Positions 27,670-35,290 of a stretch of DNA of 64,000 nt are shown in pieces; the first letter of the stretch is position 1; every line of letters starts with the position of its first letter. A model generated the notes under the pieces. That model did not search any database. It saw only the letters and a program-made list of their open reading frames with translations, and was not told the origin of the DNA. The DNA lies in contig NZ_DS264586.1 of NCBI RefSeq assembly GCF_000154225.1, positions 1,518,527 to 1,582,526 on the forward strand. The letters are read 5' to 3'. The DNA is from Schaalia dentiphila ATCC 17982 (GTDB lineage: Bacteria; Actinomycetota; Actinomycetes; Actinomycetales; Actinomycetaceae). The position numbers and the translations under genes are program-made.

Positions 27670-28262
27670 TAGTCCTCCTTCGGCCAGGCGGCGGCCAGCC
27701 GCGCGCGAGCGTCCTCCAGGAGCTCAGGCACGGCCTTCGTCTGCGCAATGATCGGCAGGAAGTTCGCGTCCCCCAACCAGCGCGGAACGACGTGCTGGTG
27801 CAGGTGAGCGGCGATACCGGCACCGGCCACCTCGCCCTGGTTCATACCCAGGTTGAAACCCGCCGGAGACGCGACCTCACGGGTGACGCGCATGGCGTTC
27901 GCCGTCAGGTTGCCCAGCTCCACGCGTTCCTCGTCCGTGAGCTCCGTGTAGTCAGAGACGTGACGATACGGGCACACGAGCAGGTGCCCGGAATTGTAGG
28001 GGAACAGGTTCATGAGCACGAAGCAGGTGTCGCCGCGGTAGACGATCAGTCCAGCCTGGTCGTCCTTACCGGGCGCCGTGCAGAACGGGCACCCGACGTC
28101 CGAGGCGTCGGCGGGCTTGCCTTCGCCGCGTATATAGGCCATCCGGTAGGGGGTCCAGAAACGACCGAAGCCGTCCGGGACGCCCGCCAACGAGCGGGCG
28201 TCCTCGGTCGGCAACGGGCCGTTCGGGGAACCGATCGAGTCCGAACCGGCGTCGCGGCTCAT
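27669..28262 (-). CDS. HIT domain protein (Ap4A phosphorylase-like)
   Basis: 197 residues with the histidine triad HLHQHVVPRW and FVLMNLFPYNSGHLLVCPYRH, typical of GalT/Ap4A-phosphorylase-type HIT proteins. In M. tuberculosis the equivalent gene Rv2613c encodes an Ap4A phosphorylase. It also has the zinc-like pair CPFC near residues 56-59. The start is either ATG 28262 (GAGG upstream) or GTG 28271 overlapping the thrS stop. It links thrS to the PIM genes. Confidence 0.92.
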   Translation of the reverse strand: MSRDAGSDSIGSPNGPLPTEDARSLAGVPDGFGRFWTPYRMAYIRGEGKPADASDVGCPFCTAPGKDDQAGLIVYRGDTCFVLMNLFPYNSGHLLVCPYRHVSDYTELTDEERVELGNLTANAMRVTREVASPAGFNLGMNQGEVAGAGIAAHLHQHVVPRWLGDANFLPIIAQTKAVPELLEDARARLAAAWPKED

Positions 28263-28267
28263 GACTC

Positions 28268-30301
28268 TCACGCCTCGTCGAGGCCGTCGATCTGATCGGC
28301 GTTGTTGCGCTGCTCGATGTGCGAGACGATCAGCTCGACCGCGCGATCGACGGCGACGCCGTTGTGCTGCGAGCCGTCACGCAGACGGAAGGACACGGCC
28401 CCAGCCTCGACGTCCTCGCCGCCGGCGATGAGCGTGAACGGGATCTTGTCCTTGGAGGCGTTGCGAATCTTCTTGCCGAAGCGGTCGTCCGACAGGTCGG
28501 TCTCGACGCGCACGCCGCGCTCGCGCAGCTTCGCGGCAACGTCCTTGACGTAGCCGTCGAAGGCCTCGGCGACGGGGATGAGGCGAACCTGGACGGGCGA
28601 GAGCCACGCCGGGAATGCACCCGCGTAGTGCTCGGTGAGAACGCCAATGAAGCGCTCGACCGAACCCAGCTTGGCGGAGTGGATCATGACGGGGCGCTGA
28701 CGGGAGCCGTCGGCTGCCGTGTACTCCAGGTCGAAGCGGTCGGGCTGGTTGAAGTCGTACTGGATCGTCGACATCTGCCAGGTGCGACCGATCGCGTCCT
28801 TAACCTGCACGGAGACCTTGGGGCCGTAGAAGGCGGCACCGCCCGGATCCGGAACCAGGTCGAGGCCGGTCGCCGCGCAGGCGTCCTCGAGGGCCTTCGT
28901 GGCAGCCGCCCAATCCTCATCCGAGCCGATGAACTTGTCCTTCTTCTTGCCGTCCTCGTCGCGCGTGGACAGCTCCAGGTAGAAGTCCTTGAGGCCGAAA
29001 GCCGAGAGAATCGACAGGAAGAACTCGATCTGCGTGCGGATCTCTTCTGAGGCCTGCTCAGGCGTGCAGTAGGTGTGCGAGTCGTCCTGCGTGAAGCCGC
29101 GCATGCGGGTCAGGCCGTGGACGACACCGCTCTTCTCGTAGCGGTAGTCGTGGCCCAGCTCGTAGAAGCGCAGAGGCAGCTCGCGGTAGGAGCGGCCACG
29201 CGAACGGAAGATCAGGTTGTGCATCGGGCAGTTCATGGCCTTGAGGTAGTACTCCTGGCCTGCCTTGGTGACGTTGCCATCCTCGTCGCGCTCTTCGTCG
29301 ACGAGCATGGGCGGGAACATCGTGTCCGCGTAGTAGGGCAGGTGACCCGACGTGTGGAAGAGACCGCCCTTGGAGATCTCGGGCGTGTGCACGAAGTCGA
29401 AGCCGGCCGCCTTGTGACGGTCGGTCACGTAGGACTCGATCTCGTGGCGCAGGATTCCGCCCTTGGGATGGAATACGACGAGGCCGGGGCCGATCTCCTC
29501 GGGGAAGGAGTACAGGTCCAGCTCGGCGCCGAGGCGACGGTGGTCGCGGCGCTCGGCTTCCTTGATGCGCTCCTGGTAGGCGACGAGGTCATCCTTGGAG
29601 GCCCAGGCGGTTCCGTAGATGCGCTGGAGCTGATCGCCCGCCTGGTCGCCCTTCCAGTAGGCGGCCGAGGCCTTGGTCAGCGCGAAGCCGTTACCGATGA
29701 GCTTGGTGGAGGGCAGGTGCGGACCGCGGCACAGGTCCTTCCACGCGACCGAGCCGTCGCGGCGGACGTTGTCGTACATGGTGAGCGTGCCGCCGCCGAC
29801 CTCGACGGAAGCGCCCTCGGCGCCCTTACCCTTCGTAGTGACGAGCTCGAGCTTGTAGGGCTGCTCGGCCAGCTCGACGACGGCCTCCTCCTCGGAGATC
29901 TCGCGACGCACAAAGCGCTGACCTTCCTTGACGATGCGCTTCATGCGCTTCTCGAGGTCGCGCAGCAGCTCGGGGGTCACCGCATCGATATTGCCGAAGT
30001 CGTAGTAGAAGCCGTCGGTAATGAAGGGCCCGATGCCCAGGTTCACGTCGGGGAACACATCCTGGACGGCCTGCGCGAGCAGGTGCGTGGCGCTGTGGCG
30101 CAGGATGTTCAGGCCGTCCTCGCTGGCCAAGGTGATGGCCTCGACGGTCGTTCCTGCTTCAAAAGGCGTCTCGAGGTCACGCGGCGTACCGTCAACCTTG
30201 ATGGCGACGACGTCGCGCGACTTCTCGAACCACGTTGTGCCCGTGGTCCCCGCCGGTACGGTCTGTTCGTGTCCGTCAATGACGAGCGAGATATCGGGCA
30301 C
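28268..30301 (-). CDS. thrS: Threonyl-tRNA synthetase
   Basis: 677-residue class II synthetase. In order: TGS domain (1-60, [15 protein letters not shown]), the editing N2 domain with [11 protein letters not shown] (HxxxH zinc/editing motif), the catalytic core with [21 protein letters not shown] in motif 2 context and ARIRGFTQDD-like [13 protein letters not shown], and the anticodon-binding domain near 580-677. The start is GTG with AGGAG 5 nt upstream. Only 72 bp separate it from the previous gene, too short for a T-box leader. It heads the thrS-HIT-pgsA-acyltransferase-pimA series. Confidence 0.97.
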   Translation of the reverse strand: MPDISLVIDGHEQTVPAGTTGTTWFEKSRDVVAIKVDGTPRDLETPFEAGTTVEAITLASEDGLNILRHSATHLLAQAVQDVFPDVNLGIGPFITDGFYYDFGNIDAVTPELLRDLEKRMKRIVKEGQRFVRREISEEEAVVELAEQPYKLELVTTKGKGAEGASVEVGGGTLTMYDNVRRDGSVAWKDLCRGPHLPSTKLIGNGFALTKASAAYWKGDQAGDQLQRIYGTAWASKDDLVAYQERIKEAERRDHRRLGAELDLYSFPEEIGPGLVVFHPKGGILRHEIESYVTDRHKAAGFDFVHTPEISKGGLFHTSGHLPYYADTMFPPMLVDEERDEDGNVTKAGQEYYLKAMNCPMHNLIFRSRGRSYRELPLRFYELGHDYRYEKSGVVHGLTRMRGFTQDDSHTYCTPEQASEEIRTQIEFFLSILSAFGLKDFYLELSTRDEDGKKKDKFIGSDEDWAAATKALEDACAATGLDLVPDPGGAAFYGPKVSVQVKDAIGRTWQMSTIQYDFNQPDRFDLEYTAADGSRQRPVMIHSAKLGSVERFIGVLTEHYAGAFPAWLSPVQVRLIPVAEAFDGYVKDVAAKLRERGVRVETDLSDDRFGKKIRNASKDKIPFTLIAGGEDVEAGAVSFRLRDGSQHNGVAVDRAVELIVSHIEQRNNADQIDGLDEA

Positions 30302-30373
30302 TGTGTCTCCTAGTTTCGTTAGATACGCGAGATTGTGTTGCGAATTGAATTCTAGCCCCGTGGCGCGAACGCT

Positions 30374-31399
30374 TCAGGAGCGGGCGCGCCAGTCCTTCAC
30401 AGCCTTCGCGGCGATCAGGGCACGGTAGGTGGACTTCTTGATGGGCATGTCCCAGCCACCGGGCACGTCTGTGAAGTGCGTGGCGAAGGCGCTCTTGTAC
30501 TTTCCGACGCTATAGAGATCGGGGCAGCGCGGCGAATGCGCGCCCATCAGGTCGAACTCACGCACGCCGTCGCGGGCGAGGAATTCGGCCGCCAGGAAGT
30601 CCAGGACCGGAGGCTGACGCAGACGACGACCGGCCTCGGTGGAGGCGCCGTACTCGGCCTGCGCGCGGATTCCCTCAACAAGGCAGAAGTCCCAGCACAG
30701 GATACTTCCGTCGGCATCGCGCATCGAGAAGATGCGCGCGTGCTTCGGGCCCAGCGTCTGAAGCAGGCTGAGGTAGTACTCCTTGGGGTGGGGACGGAAG
30801 CCGTCGCGCTTGGCGGTCTCCTCCATGACGGCGTAGTACTCGTCGATGACGGCCTCGGCATTGGCAGTGTCCTCGTGGAAGGTCACGCCCTCGGCCTTGC
30901 CCTTCTTCAGGCCAGAGCGAATCGAACGCTTACCCGCCTTGGGCATGGCGGCGAGGATCGCTTCTTCGGTCTTGCCAGAGGTGTCGATGACGACGGTGCG
31001 GTCGTAGGAGATCGTCTGCAGTGGCATGCACAGGTCGGGGTGCTGGTAGATGGCGTGCAGGCGCACGAAGGCGACGGTCTTATCCTTTGCCTTAATCTCG
31101 CGCAGGAGGTCGGCGCGCAGGGCGGCTTCGCGTTCGGGCGTCGCTTCCTTGACCCACGCGGGTCCCCACTTCGCCCACAGGTAGTGGACGCCGCGCACCG
31201 AATACTTGTAGAGGGTGATGAACGCAACCTTGGAATCATCCTCGCACCAGGCGTAGCGTCCCCACACTCCGTGGCCTTGGGATTCCTCAAAAGCCTCCCA
31301 CACGCACGTCTGTTCGATAGGCAGGGAGCGGTCCTGGAAGCCAGAGACCGCGGCGATCTTGTCTTCCTGAGAAATGGGCACGAGTGCGGTTGTCGTCAT
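30374..31399 (-). CDS. FemAB/FemX-like peptidoglycan bridge aminoacyltransferase
   Basis: 341 residues with the double-GNAT FemAB fold. Recognisable segments are FEESQGHGVWGRYAWCEDDSKVAF split at GVWG, YDRTVVIDTSGKTEE followed by AMPKAGKRSIRSGLKKG (the RKxIK-like block), and YGASTEAGRRLRQPPVLDF before the C-terminal KYKSAF motif. Such enzymes add amino acids from aminoacyl-tRNA to lipid-linked peptidoglycan stems. A GAGG site precedes the ATG. It lies 99 bp downstream of an ATP-grasp ligase on the same strand, and the pair may build a mixed crossbridge. The amino acid used cannot be read. Confidence 0.85.
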   Translation of the reverse strand: MTTTALVPISQEDKIAAVSGFQDRSLPIEQTCVWEAFEESQGHGVWGRYAWCEDDSKVAFITLYKYSVRGVHYLWAKWGPAWVKEATPEREAALRADLLREIKAKDKTVAFVRLHAIYQHPDLCMPLQTISYDRTVVIDTSGKTEEAILAAMPKAGKRSIRSGLKKGKAEGVTFHEDTANAEAVIDEYYAVMEETAKRDGFRPHPKEYYLSLLQTLGPKHARIFSMRDADGSILCWDFCLVEGIRAQAEYGASTEAGRRLRQPPVLDFLAAEFLARDGVREFDLMGAHSPRCPDLYSVGKYKSAFATHFTDVPGGWDMPIKKSTYRALIAAKAVKDWRARS

Positions 31400-31498
31400 G
31401 GTGTCCTCGTTAGTCGGAACTATCGGTCGCGTAGGGGGTCAGTCTATCAGGGCCTCCTCCCCCACCGACGAGGCCGGGGCGGGCCGGGGCGGTGGGAG

Positions 31499-32776
31499 TC
31501 AATACGACGTCTCCGTCGGCTCCGGGTAGTATCGGGCGAACTTACGTCGGTGGTTTTGCTTTTGGAGCCAGACGATGAGGTTACGTCGCAGATCCTTCTC
31601 CGTCGGATTGAGGAGCAGATCGAATCGCCGGCCCTCACGGATGATGCGCTTGACGCGCGCGCGCAGATCCTCATCGGTGATGTAGTGCAGCAGAAGGGAG
31701 TCCGGGACGAGGGTGTAGAGAATCTCGTCAGTTGCCCGGGTCTGCTCGCAGGCCTTGCCGTCGATAAGGTCCTCGACCATCGGGATCATCGGGTTCGCGC
31801 CGGCGGCGGCCATGTACCAGTTGTTGCGGCCGATGCGCGGGTTCACCTCAAAGAAGAGCGCTCGCCCGTCCCGGGGGTCGATCTTCACGTCGAAGTTTGC
31901 GAAACCGCGGTAGCCGTTCTCGGTCAGCAGGGCACAGGCGTCGCGCCACAACGCCGGAAAGTCCTCAGTGATCATGGCGACGGGGTTGCCGATCATCGTG
32001 GGCGCGTGGTCTTCGAGGAGGACGCGCGCCGACCCGATCAGGGTCACCTCTCCGCGCGAGTCCACGTACGCCGTGATCGAGCGCATCGCGGTGTTATCGC
32101 CGGGAATCAACTCCTGCACCAGGAAGGTATCGCGGAAGCCCGCGGCCTTCAGGGTCTCCCACAGCTGAGTGAGCTCCTCGGCCGTGTCGATGAACCAGAT
32201 CTTGCGCTTGCCCTCGAACTCGAGCACGTCGTAGGGCTCGCCCTTCGCAGACTTAGCAACAACCGGGAAGCTGAAGGGAATCTCAGGAGCAGCCCAGGCC
32301 TCGTCCTCCATGCCAGAGAAATCGACCTCGACAGTACCCGGCGTAGCAATGCCTGCCCGCTCGCACTCACGAGCAAACTCCGCCTTGTCGGTGAGTCGTT
32401 CCATGACTTCCTCGGTGGGGAACGGCAGCGCGTAGTGGCGCGAGAGCGTCTCCATGTTCCGAGCAACGAACGCCGAGAAGATGTCGTGGTTGGCCATCAG
32501 GATCAGCTTCTTATCCGGATGCTCGCCCGCAATGGTCATGAGGATGTCCAGGAGCTGTGCGTCACTCGCATGGGCACTCACGTGGCGGACATCAAAAAAG
32601 TGCGAACGGGTGATCGACTCGGTCGGCTGCGATCCCACGCAGATGCACCGACAACCGAACGCTTCATTGAAACAACGCCCAATTCCGTATACGCCGAAGT
32701 CTCCTCCGATAATGACGGGCAGGATGTCTTCGCGGGGCATCAGCGGTCGCGTCTCAGTCAGATAGTCGATCGTCAT
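31499..32776 (-). CDS. ATP-grasp carboxylate-amine ligase, D-aspartate-ligase-like
   Basis: 425 residues. A preATP-grasp region (PVIIGGDFGVYGIGRCFNEAFG, split at GVYG) precedes the ATP-grasp core with PFPTEEVMERLTDKAEF, FPVVAKSAKGEPYDV, FLVQELIPGDNTAM and the metal-binding end GFANFDVKIDPRDG with FFEVNPRIGRNN. The architecture matches ligases such as Asl of Enterococcus, which adds D-aspartate to the peptidoglycan lysine. Its neighbour is a FemAB-type transferase. A TAGGCT box ends 6 nt before the ATG and no ribosome site is seen, so the mRNA may be leaderless. The substrate is inference. Confidence 0.82.
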   Translation of the reverse strand: MTIDYLTETRPLMPREDILPVIIGGDFGVYGIGRCFNEAFGCRCICVGSQPTESITRSHFFDVRHVSAHASDAQLLDILMTIAGEHPDKKLILMANHDIFSAFVARNMETLSRHYALPFPTEEVMERLTDKAEFARECERAGIATPGTVEVDFSGMEDEAWAAPEIPFSFPVVAKSAKGEPYDVLEFEGKRKIWFIDTAEELTQLWETLKAAGFRDTFLVQELIPGDNTAMRSITAYVDSRGEVTLIGSARVLLEDHAPTMIGNPVAMITEDFPALWRDACALLTENGYRGFANFDVKIDPRDGRALFFEVNPRIGRNNWYMAAAGANPMIPMVEDLIDGKACEQTRATDEILYTLVPDSLLLHYITDEDLRARVKRIIREGRRFDLLLNPTEKDLRRNLIVWLQKQNHRRKFARYYPEPTETSY

Positions 32777-32782
32777 GCCACA

Positions 32783-32788
32783 AGCCTA
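32783..32788 (-). promoter_or_regulatory. Candidate -10 box for leaderless ATP-grasp ligase mRNA
   Basis: TAGGCT on the minus strand ends 6 nt before the ATG at 32776. No Shine-Dalgarno lies between. On the opposite strand TAGGAT at 32797-32802 could serve the divergent membrane-protein cluster, so both promoters are packed into 71 bp. Confidence 0.4.
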
Positions 32789-32847
32789 GCGCCTGGTAGG
32801 ATACAGAACGTTCCCTGAGACCTCTCTCACCAACACGGAAGTACACT

Positions 32848-33663
32848 ATGAGCACGCCCTATTCTCCCGAGAATCAGCAGCCCTTCCAGCCCCAGCAGGG
32901 TGGGTACCCCCAGCAGGGCGCATACCCACAAGGTGACTTTGGGCAGCAGCCCACCCAGCAGATGCCCGCCATGGGAGGCTATGGGCAGCAGCCCACCCAG
33001 CAGATGCCCGTAGCGGGCGGCTACGGGCAACAGCCCACCCAGCAGATGCCCCTAGCGGGCGGCTACGGCCAGTCTCAGGGATACGGTCAGCAGGCCCAGC
33101 AGGGCTACTACCAGCAGGGCCAGTTCCAGGGCGCCCCGGGCGGCGGGCAGCCGGCAAAGAAAAAGACGGGCCTCATCATCGGGATCGTCGCAGCCGTCGT
33201 GGTCGTGCTCATTGCCGCCGGTGTCGCCATCTGGTGGTTCGTGTCCGGCGACGACTCTTCCGACGCTGATGCTGCCCAGAGCGCCCCGAGCACCGCAGCC
33301 CCTTCCGCTGGCGCAAACCCCTCGCAGCCCCCGGTGGGCACCAACCCCTCGCAGCCGCCCGTGGGCACCAACCCCTCGCAGGGCGCAGCCCCCGGTGGCG
33401 GCTCTAACTCCGATCTGGAACAGCAGGCCATCGCCGAGTGCACCAAGGAAATCAACGACGAGTACACGAACGCGAGTGTCTCAGGCGCAAAGCTTGAGCT
33501 GCAGGATAGCTACGGCGACACCCAGTGGTGGGATTACACCGGCACGCTCACCGGCACGGACAAGATTACGAAAAAGAACGTCAACACTAGCTTCACCTGC
33601 TCTGTCTTCTACTTCGGCAGCTCGAAGAGTTTCACCGCAGTCGTTATCCCCGAAGATTACTGA
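32848..33663 (+). CDS. Repeat-tailed type II membrane protein, paralogue 1 of 3
   Basis: 271 residues, function unknown. Residues 1-103 are Gln/Gly/Pro/Tyr-rich, with three near-identical 14-residue units ending in GGY. A KKK stop and a single membrane helix (107-132) follow, then a Pro/Ser-rich linker with two NPSQPPVGT units. The compact C-terminal domain (about 188-271) has Cys198 and Cys251. A positively charged N-side predicts a cytoplasmic tail and an extracytoplasmic domain, where the cysteines could form a disulfide. No signal peptide or sortase motif is present. GGAAG precedes the ATG. The next two genes are its paralogues; I do not recognise the family. Confidence 0.85.
   Translation: MSTPYSPENQQPFQPQQGGYPQQGAYPQGDFGQQPTQQMPAMGGYGQQPTQQMPVAGGYGQQPTQQMPLAGGYGQSQGYGQQAQQGYYQQGQFQGAPGGGQPAKKKTGLIIGIVAAVVVVLIAAGVAIWWFVSGDDSSDADAAQSAPSTAAPSAGANPSQPPVGTNPSQPPVGTNPSQGAAPGGGSNSDLEQQAIAECTKEINDEYTNASVSGAKLELQDSYGDTQWWDYTGTLTGTDKITKKNVNTSFTCSVFYFGSSKSFTAVVIPEDY
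32941..33066 (+). repeat. Three tandem 42-bp repeats in paralogue 1
   Basis: Units 32941-32982, 32983-33024 and 33025-33066 encode GQQPTQQMP plus a variable pair plus GGY. They differ at only a few bases. Copy-number change would keep the frame. Paralogues 2 and 3 have shorter or partial versions. Confidence 0.9.
33316..33369 (+). repeat. Two 27-bp repeats encoding NPSQPPVGT in the linker
   Basis: Two adjacent copies (33316-33342 and 33343-33369) followed by a partial third. The same motif with NPMQ/NPTQ variants recurs in paralogue 2 (around 34098-34160), so the linker is a shared expandable module. Confidence 0.85.
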
Positions 33664-33713
33664 GACACAGCGCTGACACACGCTGACAGCTTCCGATAGA
33701 CGGAGGAGTCCCC

Positions 33714-34451
33714 ATGTCGAACCCTTTCAACCCCAACCAGCAGCCGATGCCCGGCAGCGGCCAGTACCCGGCCGGGCAGCAGCTTGGCGGGGCCTACGTC
33801 CAGCAGCCCGGCCAGCAGATGCCTGGCGCGGGCGGCTACGGCCAGAATCAGGGATTTGGACAGCAGCCTCAGCAGGGCTACTACCAACAGGGGCAGTTTC
33901 CGGGCGCTCCCTACGGCGGAGCAACGGAGAAGAAAAAGACGGGCCTCATCATCGGCATCATCGCCGCCGTCCTGGTCGTTGCCATCATCGCCGGCATCGC
34001 GATCTGGGCACTGAGCAAGAACGACTCGGACTCCGACGCTGATTCACCCGCTATGCCGGGAGTTCCCTCTCAGGCCTCTGGCCCTGCGGCGGGTACCAAC
34101 CCGATGCAGCCACCCGTGGGCACCAACCCCACACAGCCGCCAGTGGGCACCAACCCCACGCAGGGAGCAGCGCCCGGGAATGGGAACGGCGGACAGGGCG
34201 ACATGAAGGAACGAGTTCTCGCCTCGTGCAAAGAACAAATCAATCGCAAGTGGTCGAACGCCAATGTTTCGAACGAGAACTACGCACAGCCCGAGGTACT
34301 CCCCAACGGAGAGAAGCACGTCTACACCGGCATCGTCACCGGAACGGATACGACGACCAACAAGACCGGGCGCTGGTCGTTCGAATGCAAGGGCTACTAC
34401 GTGAAGAGCCTCGACTCGTTCGATACTCTTCTCACATACAAAAACGCCTAG
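33714..34451 (+). CDS. Repeat-tailed type II membrane protein, paralogue 2 of 3
   Basis: 245 residues with the same plan as the upstream gene. A Gln/Gly/Tyr-rich tail (1-77) holds GQQPQQGYYQQGQFPGAPYGG. KKKTGLIIGIIAAVLVVAII opens the membrane helix, followed by the NPTQPPVGT-type linker and a C-terminal domain. That domain has a Cys in ASCKEQI and another in FECKGYY, with YTGIVTGTD between them. The tail ends LLTYKNA. Starts at ATG with GGAGG upstream, 50 bp after paralogue 1. The C-terminal domains have diverged strongly while the membrane segment is nearly identical, which suggests selection for different extracellular ligands. Confidence 0.85.
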   Translation: MSNPFNPNQQPMPGSGQYPAGQQLGGAYVQQPGQQMPGAGGYGQNQGFGQQPQQGYYQQGQFPGAPYGGATEKKKTGLIIGIIAAVLVVAIIAGIAIWALSKNDSDSDADSPAMPGVPSQASGPAAGTNPMQPPVGTNPTQPPVGTNPTQGAAPGNGNGGQGDMKERVLASCKEQINRKWSNANVSNENYAQPEVLPNGEKHVYTGIVTGTDTTTNKTGRWSFECKGYYVKSLDSFDTLLTYKNA

Positions 34452-34534
34452 ACCGTCATGATCACGAGCTTGCTCTCACAACTCGTTGTCTGTAAGACCG
34501 GCTGATCCTCACTCACTCAATACCGGGAACACCT

Positions 34535-35269
34535 ATGTCAAACCCCTACAATCCCAACCAGCAGCCTGCTGGCGGAAACGGCCAGTATCCGGCCGGGCAG
34601 CAGTACACCCAGCAGATGCCCGTGGCAGGCGGATATCAGCAGCAGGGTTACGCCCAGCAGCCTCAGCAGGGATACTACCCCCAGGGCCAGTTCCAGGGTG
34701 CCCCCTACGGTGGACAGCCGGAGCAGAAGTCGAAGACCGGGCTGATCATCGGCATCATCGCGGCCGTCGTGGTCATGATCCTGGTCGCTGGCGTTGCAAT
34801 CTGGGCGCTCACCAAGGACGATTCCTCCAACGACGAGGCATCGGCCTCGCCGAGCGCCCCGACCAGCGCAGCGCCCACGTCCGTTCCTTCCGCGGCCCCA
34901 AGCCCGTCGGCCCCCGTGGCTCCCGCCCCTGCACCGACCCAGTCCGCGCCTCCCGTCGGCACGAAGCCCAGCCCTGCACCGACTCAGGGTACGGGTTCTT
35001 CCGGGGGCGTCAGCACCGACGAGGAATATGGCGTGAAGCTGGAGTGCAAGAACGCAATTTCCTCAACCGTCATGCAGGGCAAGATGGAGAACTGGATCGT
35101 CGAGCGCGACGGTGTGGATGCCTCTGGCAACCCCCAGTACATTTCGACGGGTCAGTTCAACGGCACACTTCTCACGGGCAAGAGCGGCACCTTCAACTTC
35201 ACGTGCACTGCCGTCTACCACAAGGACAACGGCCTGTACGAGGCCTGGGCTGCCCTCGACGGCTACTAA
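34535..35269 (+). CDS. Repeat-tailed type II membrane protein, paralogue 3 of 3
   Basis: 244 residues. The Gln/Pro/Tyr-rich tail contains one QQYTQQMPVAGGY unit and QQPQQGYYPQGQFQGAPYGG. The helix region is KTGLIIGIIAAVVVMILVA. The linker is long and Ala/Pro/Ser-rich (about 95-158). The C-terminal domain keeps the Cys pair (LECKNAI and FTCTAVYH) and the TGxLLTGKSG strand. It lies 83 bp after paralogue 2, with a GGGAAC ribosome site. Residue composition of the linker suggests a flexible, wall-spanning stalk. Function unknown. Confidence 0.85.
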   Translation: MSNPYNPNQQPAGGNGQYPAGQQYTQQMPVAGGYQQQGYAQQPQQGYYPQGQFQGAPYGGQPEQKSKTGLIIGIIAAVVVMILVAGVAIWALTKDDSSNDEASASPSAPTSAAPTSVPSAAPSPSAPVAPAPAPTQSAPPVGTKPSPAPTQGTGSSGGVSTDEEYGVKLECKNAISSTVMQGKMENWIVERDGVDASGNPQYISTGQFNGTLLTGKSGTFNFTCTAVYHKDNGLYEAWAALDGY

Positions 35270-35290
35270 ACCGTACAACCGACACGCGCG

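Noticed and set aside
30302..30373. T-box riboswitch upstream of thrS
   Set aside because: Only 72 bp are available, with no T-box core or terminator-antiterminator pair.
30476..32818. A 780-codon plus-strand frame
   Set aside because: It runs antisense through two clear genes (FemAB-like and ATP-grasp) and has no domain or ribosome site.
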